Below, piece after piece: positions 1-8,522 of a stretch of 64,000 bases of DNA. Source of the DNA: Mucilaginibacter hurinus (GTDB lineage: Bacteria > Bacteroidota > Bacteroidia > Sphingobacteriales > Sphingobacteriaceae). Location of the stretch: the NCBI RefSeq assembly GCF_003324525.1, contig NZ_QGDC01000003.1:1-64000 (forward strand), read 5' to 3'. The translations under genes and the position numbers were made by a program. A model generated the notes under the pieces. That model did no database searches. It saw nothing but the letters and a program-made list of their open reading frames with translations, and was not told the origin of the DNA. Each line of letters begins with the position of its first letter. The first letter of the stretch is position 1.

Positions 1-245
1 TATTGCTAACTTTCTCTTCAGCTAAACTACTCTTCCATTATTCCGGTCCGCCTAAGCTTCCCTCTTTAACTCCCAAGTAGCCCGCTGTACTACATGATCT
101 ATTTTCTATTTCCTTAAAGAACTTTGTCTCCTCGCCTCGCGGTTCGGATTATGTGAAACCATTATTACATGGTAACTTTTCAATGTTGATACTGAAAATC
201 GCTTTCAGCATTTGCTCTCTGTTGAGCTCCCTTGTTTTGGGACTG

Positions 246-276
246 CAAAGGTATGAACCTTTTTTAATTTTGCAAA
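246..276 (-). promoter_or_regulatory. Leftward rrn-type promoter (proximal)
   Basis: Read on the minus strand, this is a full-consensus Bacteroidota promoter: TTTG (273-276), 19 bases, then TACCTTTG (246-253), followed by a G/C-rich start region. It points out of the left edge. The transcribed stretch 1-150 (minus strand) contains an AGTTCTTTAA segment that resembles the boxA-like antiterminator of a 16S leader. I infer that an rRNA operon begins just outside the window; the 16S gene itself is not visible. Confidence 0.6.
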
Positions 277-344
277 CTTTATTTTTATTTTTTTGTTTGC
301 TGTATTTCTTCAGAGAACGTCCCGCTTTCCTTATTTGCGGGCTG

Positions 345-352
345 CAAAGGTA
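345..352 (-). promoter_or_regulatory. Leftward rrn-type promoter (distal), -7 element
   Basis: A second TACCTTTG on the minus strand, 99 bases upstream of the first and in a similar local context (TACCTTTGCAG). No good TTTG lies 19 bases upstream. Tandem promoters of this type are typical of stable-RNA operons. Confidence 0.45.
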
Positions 353-399
353 CGATTTATTTTGACACTTACCTACTAAAGCCCACTAATATGTCTCCT

Positions 400-611
400 A
401 AAAACATAACACTATGTAAATCAATGAGAAAAATTTGAAATAAATTTTAAGGAGCCATTACTCAGATATCCATCGCCGCATCAGTAAATAAAACTATACT
501 TTATATTAGGTTAATTGTATCCAAACACGCGTTAAGTTAAAAGATGTTAAATACCGCAGTTACATATATAGTATACAAATACGCGCGTTATATTTAGCGC
601 TTAAATAATAA
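400..611. other. AT-rich divergent intergenic region
   Basis: Region between the leftward promoters and the bamD promoter. It is AT-rich, has no convincing reading frame, and I see no RNA gene in it. Confidence 0.4.
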
Positions 612-641
612 TTGACTGATTTATAATATTAACTATCTTTG
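612..641 (+). promoter_or_regulatory. bamD promoter, apparently leaderless
   Basis: TTG (612-614), 19 bases, then TATCTTTG (634-641): a full-consensus Bacteroidota promoter. Only four bases separate the -7 element from the bamD ATG at 646, so transcription should start at or next to the start codon. Confidence 0.65.
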
Positions 642-645
642 CAAA

Positions 646-1578
646 ATGTTTAAAAAACAACTATCGTTATTGGCGGGCTTGCTGGCATTTTTAATAATTG
701 CCCTGGGAGGTTGTAAAAGCAAATTTGAAAAACTTAAGGCCAGTAATGATAACACCAAGAAGTATAAGGAGGCGTTACGTTATTATAACAGTAAAAACTA
801 CGATCGTGCTCTGGAGCTTTTTGACGACCTGGTTCAGCGTTACAGGGGCCGCGCCGAGGCTGAGGATTTATTTTATTACTACGCTTATACCAGCTACAAG
901 CTGAGAGATTATACATCAGCGCGCTACCACTTTAAAACCTTTGCTGATACTTATCCATCCAGCACACGTGCGGAAGAGTGCCGTTTTATGTCGGCTTATT
1001 GCTATTACCTCGATTCGCCAATTTATTCATTAGACCAGGAGAACACCACTAAGGCTATTGAGGCATTACAGCTTTTTATAAACCTGCATCCTAAAAGTGA
1101 CCGTGTGGCCGAAGCCGGCAAACTGATACAAAATTTGCGCGATAAGCTTGAAGAAAAAGCATATGCCAACGCCAAGTTGTATTATACTATAGGTGATTAT
1201 CAATCTGCAGTAATTGCTTTCAACAACACCCTGCGCGACTATCCGGATACCAAATACGCCGAAGAGCTGGAGTATTTAACCATAAAGGCACAATACTTAT
1301 TTGCACAAAACAGTTTGGAAACCAAGCAGGAAGAACGTTATACACAAGCTATTGAATATGCCGATCAGTTTACCGAAAAATATAACGAAAGTAAATACCT
1401 GGACGAAACAGCTGATTTACGCAAAGACAGCGAAAGAGGTATAGTAAACGCTAAAAGAATACTGGCCCAGGCTGCTTTTAATCCTAAAAAAGCAAAGGAA
1501 ATAGCAGAGAAAGACACTACTGTTAATACAACACCTCCGTCAATTAAAACGGAACAAGCACCTGAATTAGCTAATTAA
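646..1578 (+). CDS. bamD: Outer membrane assembly lipoprotein BamD
   Basis: Lipoprotein partner of BamA in the machine that inserts beta-barrel proteins into the outer membrane. A signal peptide ends in the lipobox LGGC with Cys23 as lipidation site. The remainder is helical and rich in Tyr and Ala, as in the TPR-like repeats of BamD/YfiO, followed by a charged C-terminal tail. 310 residues is slightly longer than the Escherichia coli protein, as is usual in Bacteroidota. It is followed after 7 bases by rpoZ and then coaBC, a gene order I know from this phylum. The start codon lies almost on top of the promoter. Confidence 0.9.
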   Translation: MFKKQLSLLAGLLAFLIIALGGCKSKFEKLKASNDNTKKYKEALRYYNSKNYDRALELFDDLVQRYRGRAEAEDLFYYYAYTSYKLRDYTSARYHFKTFADTYPSSTRAEECRFMSAYCYYLDSPIYSLDQENTTKAIEALQLFINLHPKSDRVAEAGKLIQNLRDKLEEKAYANAKLYYTIGDYQSAVIAFNNTLRDYPDTKYAEELEYLTIKAQYLFAQNSLETKQEERYTQAIEYADQFTEKYNESKYLDETADLRKDSERGIVNAKRILAQAAFNPKKAKEIAEKDTTVNTTPPSIKTEQAPELAN

Positions 1579-1585
1579 AAAAGAT

Positions 1586-1918
1586 ATGAGTACCGTTAAC
1601 ACGAATAAACAAGCTGTTGCAAACAGCACCGTTACCCGCGACCTGCGTGAACTGGACAAAGGGACAGATAATATTTATGAATCGTTGGTTATTATGTCAA
1701 AAAGGGCAAACCAATTATCAAACAACATAAAAGAAGAATTGCACCAAAAACTATCAGAGTTTGCATCTTCAAATGACAACCTTGAGGAAATTTTTGAAAA
1801 CCGCGAGCAGATTGAAATATCTAAACATTACGAAAGGTTGCCAAAACCTACACTGGTAGCCGTTCAGGAATTTTTAGATGATAAGGTATATTACCGCAAC
1901 CCTACAAAGGAGCAGTAA
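1586..1918 (+). CDS. rpoZ: RNA polymerase omega subunit (Rpb6 type)
   Basis: Small assembly subunit of RNA polymerase. 110 residues with the Bacteroidota-type sequence: a TRDLRELDKGTDNIYESLVIMSKRA region (two overlapping parts, about residues 18-40) in which the conserved ..NIYE..VIMSKRA.. helix matches the omega/Rpb6 fold, then a helical region and a short C-terminus. It sits in the conserved bamD-rpoZ-coaBC order, 7 bases after bamD, so the two are probably co-transcribed. Confidence 0.88.
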   Translation: MSTVNTNKQAVANSTVTRDLRELDKGTDNIYESLVIMSKRANQLSNNIKEELHQKLSEFASSNDNLEEIFENREQIEISKHYERLPKPTLVAVQEFLDDKVYYRNPTKEQ

Positions 1919-1940
1919 GCTTTACTTTAACCTAAAAGTT

Positions 1941-2021
1941 AAAATTCAAAATTCAAAAAAAGGGCGTTTAGCCTGTGTAGCGCTTGCTTTACATATGCGC
2001 TGTTTTTGAATTTTGAATTTT
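1941..2021. repeat. Large perfect inverted repeat between rpoZ and coaBC
   Basis: Two 19-base arms (1941-1959 and 2003-2021) are exact reverse complements made only of AT-rich AAAATTC-type units. The 43-base loop contains a second nested dyad, AGCGC (1979-1983) with GCGCT (1997-2001). The arms carry A-tracts and T-tracts, so the RNA hairpin could act as a two-way terminator or attenuator within the operon. It may also be one copy of a dispersed palindromic repeat, which cannot be told from one window. Confidence 0.6.
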
Positions 2022-2040
2022 TATTTTTTACTTTAACTCA

Positions 2041-3243
2041 ATGCTTGAGGGTAAAAACATTATCGTAGGAATTTGCGGAAGCATTGCTGCTTATAAATCG
2101 GCTATGCTTGTACGCTTACTGGTTAAGGCCGGCGCTAATGTACAAGTAGTGATGACGCCGGATGCGGCAGAATTTATCACGCCGTTAACACTTTCTACCC
2201 TCTCAAAAAATCCTGTACATATTAATTATTTTGATCGTTCTACAGGCGAATGGGATAATCATGTAGCATTGGCTTTATGGGGTGATATTTTCCTGATAGC
2301 CCCGGCAACCGCCAATACGCTGGCGAAAATGGCTAACGGGTTATGCGATAACCTGCTTACCGCGATATATTTATCGGCCAAATGCCCGGTTTACTTTGCA
2401 CCGGCTATGGATCTTGACATGTGGAAGCATCCGGCAACTGTGCAAAACGTAGCTAAGCTACAGGCATACGGCAACATATTGATACCCGCCGGTACCGGCG
2501 AACTGGCCAGTGGATTATACGGTGAGGGTAGAATGGCTGAGCCTGAAGAGATTGTGGCTCTATTATCAGATCAGCTAAAAAAAAAGCTACCTCTGGCTGA
2601 TATAAAAATACTGGTTACTGCCGGCCCCACCTTTGAGGCGATTGATCCTGTACGGTTTATTGGGAATCATTCGTCGGGCAAGATGGGTTTTGCCATAGCC
2701 GATGAACTAGCCCACAGGGGAGCTGATGTAACGCTTATTGCCGGACCTACGTCGCAAACGTTAAAAAATCCTGCAATCAAACTTGTTAATGTAACTACCG
2801 CTGCCGAAATGCTGGAGGCTTGCACACATTACTATCCGCAGCATACGGCCTGCATAATGAGTGCAGCCGTAGCCGATTATACACCGGTTACCGTGGCGCC
2901 GCAAAAAATTAAAAAACAGGATGCAGTGCTAAATATTGAGTTGACAAAAACAACCGATATTTTAAAAACACTGGGCGAAAGCAAGCGCGACGATCAATTG
3001 CTTATAGGGTTTGCCCTTGAAACTGAAAAAGAGGAAGAATACGCGGTAGAAAAGCTGCGTAAAAAAAACCTCGACCTTATTATATTAAATTCGATGAATG
3101 ACGAGGGTGCCGGTTTTAAAGGCGATACCAATAAGATCACGATAATTGATAAGCATCTTCAAAAAACTATATTTACACTGAAAACGAAAACCGAAGTAGC
3201 GCGGGATATCTGCGAAAAAGTTATCCAATTACTTAACCCATGA
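2041..3243 (+). CDS. coaBC: Bifunctional phosphopantothenoylcysteine decarboxylase / phosphopantothenate-cysteine ligase
   Basis: Carries out two steps of coenzyme A synthesis: ligation of cysteine to 4'-phosphopantothenate, then FMN-dependent decarboxylation. The N-terminal flavoprotein half (about residues 1-180) shows GICGSIAAYKS and the PAMDLDMW motif, which corresponds to the family's PAMNxxMW. The C-terminal ligase half begins near residue 190 with VTAGPT..IDPVRF and has the HSSGKMG segment. 400 residues is the usual length for the fused enzyme. Its stop overlaps the start of the next gene (ATGA). Confidence 0.95.
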   Translation: MLEGKNIIVGICGSIAAYKSAMLVRLLVKAGANVQVVMTPDAAEFITPLTLSTLSKNPVHINYFDRSTGEWDNHVALALWGDIFLIAPATANTLAKMANGLCDNLLTAIYLSAKCPVYFAPAMDLDMWKHPATVQNVAKLQAYGNILIPAGTGELASGLYGEGRMAEPEEIVALLSDQLKKKLPLADIKILVTAGPTFEAIDPVRFIGNHSSGKMGFAIADELAHRGADVTLIAGPTSQTLKNPAIKLVNVTTAAEMLEACTHYYPQHTACIMSAAVADYTPVTVAPQKIKKQDAVLNIELTKTTDILKTLGESKRDDQLLIGFALETEKEEEYAVEKLRKKNLDLIILNSMNDEGAGFKGDTNKITIIDKHLQKTIFTLKTKTEVARDICEKVIQLLNP

Positions 3244-4136
3244 AGAAACTGTGCCTGTATATCCTGTTTATTTGTTTTAGCTGCAGTGCCGCCGCGCAAG
3301 ATTTAAATGCGCGTGTGCAAGTACTTTCGCCCAGGATACAGGTTACTAACAAACGCATTTTTGATGTTCTTGAAACTGCTATGCGCGATTTCTTAAATGG
3401 GCGCAAATGGTCGCCCGATGAAATTTTGCCCGGCGAGCGTATAGATTGTACCTTTGTGTTAACTATAACAGCATGGGACAACTCAAGCAATTTTAGCGGC
3501 GAATTACAAGTGCAGGCTTCCCGCCCGGTATATAATTCGGCCTATACCACAACATTACTTAATATAAACGACCGCGATTTTGACTTTACGTATACCGAGG
3601 GCCAGACTATTGATTATACCGACCAGAATTTCCAGGGCAATTTAAGCGCGGTGATGGCATTTTATGCTTACATGATATTGGGCATGGATTATGATAGTTA
3701 TTCGCGTTATGGCGGCTCGCCGTTTTTTGCTGCTGCTCAAAACATCGTTATAAACGCGCAAACCGGCTCGTTCAGAGGTTGGAAGGCGTTTGACGGAAAT
3801 GTTAACCGATACTGGATGGCCGAGAACATGAATAACAAGATTTATGCAAATCTGCGCAGCTTTATGTATGATTATCACCGTAACGGACTCGACGTAATGA
3901 GTGATAACGTGGTTAAGGGCCGTACAGCTATAAATAAAATATTACCCACCCTCGCTGAGGTAGACCGTAAGCGATTGGGATCAATGTTTCCGCTAGTGTT
4001 TTTTACTACCAAAAGTAACGAGCTGGTATCCATCTTTAGCAAAGCCAGTCCACCCGAAAGATCGGCCGCGTACAATATACTTACCCAAATTGATCCGGCA
4101 AATGGCATGAAGTATAAAGAGCTGCAGGGCAATTAG
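3240..4136 (+). CDS. DUF4835 family secreted protein (PorD-like)
   Basis: Exported protein of 298 residues with a signal peptide ending near AAAQ (residues 16-20). No lipobox is evident. The body has the conserved DUF4835 pattern: paired V..TF(V)LTI.AW, RPVY.S.Y.T, a DYT.QNFQGNLSAVMAFYAY-like region around residues 120-145, and a late YDYHR.GLD..S segment. The family has been linked to type IX secretion under the name PorD; I recall this rather than see it. It overlaps coaBC by four bases, so the two are translationally coupled. Confidence 0.75.
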   Translation: MKKLCLYILFICFSCSAAAQDLNARVQVLSPRIQVTNKRIFDVLETAMRDFLNGRKWSPDEILPGERIDCTFVLTITAWDNSSNFSGELQVQASRPVYNSAYTTTLLNINDRDFDFTYTEGQTIDYTDQNFQGNLSAVMAFYAYMILGMDYDSYSRYGGSPFFAAAQNIVINAQTGSFRGWKAFDGNVNRYWMAENMNNKIYANLRSFMYDYHRNGLDVMSDNVVKGRTAINKILPTLAEVDRKRLGSMFPLVFFTTKSNELVSIFSKASPPERSAAYNILTQIDPANGMKYKELQGN

Positions 4137-4191
4137 CCTTCATATTATACTCCGCACAAAAAACTGGATTTCCAAAAAAGTTCGAAAAATA

Positions 4192-4239
4192 TTTGTTAAT
4201 ACGAAATCTATCGTAGATATTTGTACGAAGGAATTCGTA
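4192..4239 (+). promoter_or_regulatory. Promoter and probable BlaI-type operator of the regulator/M56 pair
   Basis: TTTG (4192-4195), 20 bases, then GATATTTG (4216-4223), a near-consensus promoter. It is overlapped by two dyads: ATCTA-TCG-TAGAT (4206-4218) and TACGAA-GGAA-TTCGTA (4224-4239). BlaI-family repressors bind such dyads over their own promoter, so these are the natural operator candidates; this is inference. Confidence 0.5.
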
Positions 4240-4243
4240 TAAT

Positions 4244-4627
4244 ATGAACACAGAGGTAAAACCAACAGAGAGCGAACTTGAAATTTTGCAGGTTCTGTGG
4301 AAAAAAGAATACACATCAGTGCGTGAAGTGCATGAGGAATTGGCAAAGAATAAAGATGCCGGCTATACCACCACCCTGAAACTGATGCAGATAATGTATG
4401 AGAAAGGGTTGGTTGAGCGCAACACCGATGCTAAAACCCATTTATATAAAGCGCTGGTTACGCGCGAACAGGCGCAAAAAACGGCGCTGGATAAAATTAT
4501 TGCAACAGTATTTAAAGGATCCGCGTCTGACCTGGTTATACAGGCGCTTGGCCAGCATACCACGTCAGAGGCAGAGATTGATGCTATCCGTAAATATTTA
4601 GACCAATTTAACCAATCCAAAAAATAA
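4244..4627 (+). CDS. BlaI/MecI/CopY-family transcriptional repressor
   Basis: 127-residue winged-helix repressor. The N-terminus (about residues 5-70) carries the family signature E.EIL..LW, V.EVH.EL and a GYTTTLKLMQIMYEKGLV recognition region. The C-terminus is the dimerisation helix. It is followed 4 bases later by an M56 membrane peptidase, the standard pairing in which the peptidase cleaves the repressor on an external signal. No beta-lactamase or penicillin-binding protein gene is adjacent, so the regulated genes are unknown and antibiotic resistance should not be assumed. Confidence 0.9.
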   Translation: MNTEVKPTESELEILQVLWKKEYTSVREVHEELAKNKDAGYTTTLKLMQIMYEKGLVERNTDAKTHLYKALVTREQAQKTALDKIIATVFKGSASDLVIQALGQHTTSEAEIDAIRKYLDQFNQSKK

Positions 4628-4631
4628 TCAC

Positions 4632-6638
4632 ATGGAAACGTTAACAAATAACATTAGCCAGATTTTAGGGATTACTATCCTTCACTCCCTGTGGCAAGGC
4701 CTATTGATTTACCTGCTATTGACTATCATACTATCCGGCGTACCAAGACTTTCATCCGCTAGGCGACATAACATCAGCCTTGCAGCTGTGGCAGCTATGG
4801 CTGTTTGGTTTGTTGTTACCTTAATTGCAGAAGGAGGCAAACTTACGTGGCTAGCGGGCGCTGCCCGGCCTGTAACGCCCTTAACAGCACAAGATATAAT
4901 ACCGCCGTTAACGTATTTGCCTGCTGCCGAAAACGTTTACTATTATGTAATAAAAGAATACCTGCCATATATATCTGTAATTTATCTTACCGGTTTCATA
5001 CTAAATTTTTTAAAGCTATGCTTTGGCTGGCGTAACATAAGCCTGGTAAAACAATCGCTTACCCCGGCCCTGCATTTCGAAAGCACGGTTAAGCAAATGT
5101 GCCTGCAACTTAATATCAAAAAGAATGTGTTGGTTAGTTATAGCCGCATGGTTGATGTACCCGGCGTAATAGGTTTTTTTAAACCAATAGTGTTGCTCCC
5201 GCTTTCCATTACAACAAATTTGTCGGTTGCGGAGGTTGAGGCCATTTTATTGCATGAACTATCGCATATTAAACGGAACGATTACCTGCTTAATTTGATA
5301 CAGCAAGTAATATCGGTACTGCTGTTTTTTAACCCGTTCGCGCTGCTGATCAACCGCATAATTAACAGCGAACGCGAAAACTGCTGTGATGATGCCGTAG
5401 TGAACATTACCGGGCAGCCGCTTATATACGCCCGGGCATTGCTAACACTTGAGCAAACAAAGCAGCGAAGCTTACAATTGGCGCTTGCAGCCACAGGAAA
5501 AAAATACCACTTGCTTAATCGTGTCGAGCGGATCATGACATCGAAAAACCTGAATTTTAACGTACGCCATCTGTTAGCGGCAATTTTACTGTTTACCTTC
5601 AGCGCAGGTAGCATTGCCTGGCTAAATCCTGAAATAAAGGGCGACCGTATTAAATTGAAAGTACCTCACCAGATATTAAACGCGTATTTTTACAATGATA
5701 CACTTCCGACCAGGAAACCCGGGAAAAAACAGGTTACAAAAATAAGCAACACTAAGGTAGTTTCTAACAGCCAGGTGAATAATGTTGAAGACGCGGAATT
5801 TGAAAGATTATCAAAAGAAGTGGAAAACCATGGTAAGGCTGTAGAAAAATATTACGAAAGCGCCGCTTATCAAAACATCAATAAAGCAATTGAAAACAAC
5901 CTTAATGAGCAAATTTTGACTGACGAGAGTCCGAAAGTAAAAGATTTACTAAAAAGACAAGAATTAGCAGCAGCGGCTTTTGAAAAATACTTTGAGAATA
6001 ACAGCGAGTTGCAGAAACTGCACGAGCAAATGGACAAAGCAGGCAATGAACTCGATCAGCATTACAATTCGCCCGAAATGAAAAAGCTTGAAACAGAGCT
6101 AAACCAGGCAAGCGAACGTCTAAACTCTTTAAAAACTAATTCAACCGCTTATAAAAAAGAATTAGAAAAAATAAGGACTGCAAGCGCACAGTTAGGCCGG
6201 TTGCACGCAACCCAGCAATTGCAAGCGCAAAAACAGAACCTCCAACTTATAAGTCAGAAAATAAAACAGATACATGAAAGCGAGGATTTCAAGAAGAAAC
6301 AAGCGGAGTTAAGCAAAATCAGTGACAGTATAAGTAAAACGATTAACAATGCTGTTAATGTTAAAACAAGGGAATACACTAAAAACCTGAATAAACGCCT
6401 GCAGGCACTAAACAACAGTCCCGAAATAACAAGAGCCAAAAAACAGCTGCAGGAAGCCAGTGCTAAGTTAAGCGCCTATGTTAACAGCAGTGATTTTAAG
6501 AAACGGGTGCAAGCCGGAACCGAGATGCATGACGTAGAAGAACCTGTAGTGGTTGAAGAGATAACCCTCCCCGGTAGCCCGGCACCGGCAGTACCACAAG
6601 TGCCTGATGCCACACCACCTGCCGAGCCCGCTAACTAA
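4632..6638 (+). CDS. M56 (BlaR1-like) membrane metallopeptidase with long coiled-coil C-terminus
   Basis: Likely antirepressor protease for the BlaI-type regulator just upstream. Transmembrane helices lie near residues 15-35, 48-66, 112-130 and 310-330. The zinc motif HELSH is at residues 208-212, with a downstream NSERENCCDD segment that supplies the third ligand. Beyond the last helix (about residue 370 on) there is no penicillin-binding sensor domain. Instead there are about 270 residues of coiled coil with recurring units such as SPEMKKLETEL, SEDFKKKQAEL and SSDFKK, then a Pro-rich end. What this outer segment senses is unknown. Confidence 0.88.
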   Translation: METLTNNISQILGITILHSLWQGLLIYLLLTIILSGVPRLSSARRHNISLAAVAAMAVWFVVTLIAEGGKLTWLAGAARPVTPLTAQDIIPPLTYLPAAENVYYYVIKEYLPYISVIYLTGFILNFLKLCFGWRNISLVKQSLTPALHFESTVKQMCLQLNIKKNVLVSYSRMVDVPGVIGFFKPIVLLPLSITTNLSVAEVEAILLHELSHIKRNDYLLNLIQQVISVLLFFNPFALLINRIINSERENCCDDAVVNITGQPLIYARALLTLEQTKQRSLQLALAATGKKYHLLNRVERIMTSKNLNFNVRHLLAAILLFTFSAGSIAWLNPEIKGDRIKLKVPHQILNAYFYNDTLPTRKPGKKQVTKISNTKVVSNSQVNNVEDAEFERLSKEVENHGKAVEKYYESAAYQNINKAIENNLNEQILTDESPKVKDLLKRQELAAAAFEKYFENNSELQKLHEQMDKAGNELDQHYNSPEMKKLETELNQASERLNSLKTNSTAYKKELEKIRTASAQLGRLHATQQLQAQKQNLQLISQKIKQIHESEDFKKKQAELSKISDSISKTINNAVNVKTREYTKNLNKRLQALNNSPEITRAKKQLQEASAKLSAYVNSSDFKKRVQAGTEMHDVEEPVVVEEITLPGSPAPAVPQVPDATPPAEPAN

Positions 6639-6686
6639 CATAAAAAGCTATTTAGTTTAGCATTTACAAATAGCTAATTGTAATTT

Positions 6687-6717
6687 AGTATCCTCGATAA
6701 ACAGGGGATACTTTTTT
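6687..6717 (+). terminator. Terminator hairpin abutting recN
   Basis: AGTATCC (6687-6693) pairs with GGATACT (6706-6712) and is followed by a T-run to 6717. The recN ATG begins at the very next base. It would end the regulator/M56 transcript. An imperfect -7-like TACTTTTT (6709-6716) overlaps it. Confidence 0.55.
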
Positions 6718-8379
6718 ATGCTTCAAAAGCTCACCATACACAACTACGCGCTTATAGATAACCTGGAGATTGGTTTTGATGCCGGTTTAAATATCCTTAC
6801 AGGCGAAACCGGTGCCGGTAAATCTATAATATTAGGTGCGCTATCACTCATTTTGGGGCAGCGTGCAGAGAGCCGATATTTTTTCAACCAGCAAAAAAAA
6901 TGCATTATTGAAGGCCTGTTTCAAATAGATGCATTGCACCTAAAAGCGTTTTTTGAAGAAAATGATCTTGACTATGAAACCAGCACTGTTTTAAGACGTG
7001 AAATAAGTATTGACGGAAAATCAAGAGCGTTTGTTAATGATACCCCGGTTAATTTAACTACGCTTAAAATGTTAGGCGAAAAGTTAATAGACATACATTC
7101 GCAGCATGCTACTTTGGAAATAAACGATCCGGAGTTTCAGTTATTGGTGGTTGATTCTGTTGCTAAGCACTCAACCCTGCTTGATGAGTACCAGGCTAAG
7201 TTCAGGCTGTATAAAAATGAAACTGCCCGTTTAAAACAATTAACTGAGGAAAGCCAAAAAGCCAAAGCCGATCTCGACTACTACCAATTTCAGTTTGATG
7301 AACTTGAAAAGGCCGCGCTATCTGCGGATGAGCAAGAATTGCTTGAAAAAGAATTATATGCCCTGAGTAATGCCGAAGAAATTAAACGCAGCCTGCTAAA
7401 TGTTAATTATTTACTACAGGAAGGCGAGGCAGCGGCACTTATACAATTAAAAGAAGCCGGGCAACAGCTATCAGCGTTAGAAAAATATAACCCTGCTATT
7501 GAAGATTTACATCAACGCCTTGGCAGCAGTATTATCGAGTTGAAAGATATAGCAGCCGAAATTGAAAGCATCGAACAAAAAACTCATACCGACGAAGTTC
7601 GTGCGGAAGATGTAAACAACCGCCTGAGTATCATTTATAATCTGCAAAAAAAACACCGCCTTACCACAAATGCGGAGCTGCTTCAATTGCAGAACGAACT
7701 CTCTGACAAAATACAGCAGGCATTATTTAGTGATGATGCGATAGAAAAGCTTGAAAAGAAAATTGCCGCTATAAAAGAAGACTTGGTGCAATTGTCGGGG
7801 AAACTTTCCGCCAGCCGTGCCAAAGCTATACCAACAATTGAAGAGCAGGTAATAAAAGCGCTTGCGGAAATGGGTATGACAAGCTCGGTATTAAAAATAG
7901 AGCTTACTTCAACAACAGAGTTTACCAGGTACGGGATGGATAGTGTTCGCTTCCTGTTTTCGGCAAATAAAGGCCACGCGTTAGGTGAAATGAGCAAGGT
8001 AGCATCAGGCGGCGAGTTGTCGCGGGTAATGCTCAGTATTAAATCATTGATTGCACAGTACACCGCTTTGCCTACTATTATCTTTGACGAAATTGATACC
8101 GGTGTATCCGGAGAAGTGGCTAATAAGGTTGGGCACATTATGGAGCGCCTGGCTAAAAACTTGCAGGTGATAACTATAACCCACCTGCCGCAAATTGCAG
8201 GCAAGGGCCAAAGCCATTATTTTGTTTACAAAGACGACGGCGAAGCAACCACTTATACCCGTATTAAAAAGCTGGATAAGCAGGAACGGGTTACTGAAAT
8301 AGCCAAGATGCTAAGTGGTGATAAACCCGGCGAAAGCGCACTGCAAAATGCCCGGGAATTACTTGGCGTTAATAGCTGA
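6718..8379 (+). CDS. recN: DNA repair protein RecN
   Basis: SMC-like ATPase used in double-strand break repair. 553 residues, the usual length. The Walker A motif GETGAGKS is near residues 29-36, the start matches the conserved MLQKL.I.NYALID, and a long coiled-coil middle covers about residues 160-370. The ABC signature SGGELSR is near residue 435, and Walker B PTIIFDEIDTGVSGE follows near 460. The start codon directly follows a terminator T-run, so either the message begins inside that hairpin or expression depends on read-through. Confidence 0.95.
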   Translation: MLQKLTIHNYALIDNLEIGFDAGLNILTGETGAGKSIILGALSLILGQRAESRYFFNQQKKCIIEGLFQIDALHLKAFFEENDLDYETSTVLRREISIDGKSRAFVNDTPVNLTTLKMLGEKLIDIHSQHATLEINDPEFQLLVVDSVAKHSTLLDEYQAKFRLYKNETARLKQLTEESQKAKADLDYYQFQFDELEKAALSADEQELLEKELYALSNAEEIKRSLLNVNYLLQEGEAAALIQLKEAGQQLSALEKYNPAIEDLHQRLGSSIIELKDIAAEIESIEQKTHTDEVRAEDVNNRLSIIYNLQKKHRLTTNAELLQLQNELSDKIQQALFSDDAIEKLEKKIAAIKEDLVQLSGKLSASRAKAIPTIEEQVIKALAEMGMTSSVLKIELTSTTEFTRYGMDSVRFLFSANKGHALGEMSKVASGGELSRVMLSIKSLIAQYTALPTIIFDEIDTGVSGEVANKVGHIMERLAKNLQVITITHLPQIAGKGQSHYFVYKDDGEATTYTRIKKLDKQERVTEIAKMLSGDKPGESALQNARELLGVNS

Positions 8380-8522
8380 ATTGTATAGTATATGAAATTT
8401 AGTCTTGCCTGAATGTTAGCCATTTTTACAGGCATTAAAATGCAATTAACAATCACAACCGTGCTAACTAGTACAACTATTAAACAATAAATAATAACTT
8501 TACCGCACTTAAAAACTTAACT

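Noticed and set aside
153..365. Possible 70-residue hydrophobic protein on the plus strand
   Set aside because: It covers two minus-strand stable-RNA-type promoters, has low-complexity Phe/Leu-rich sequence from T-rich DNA, and no family likeness.
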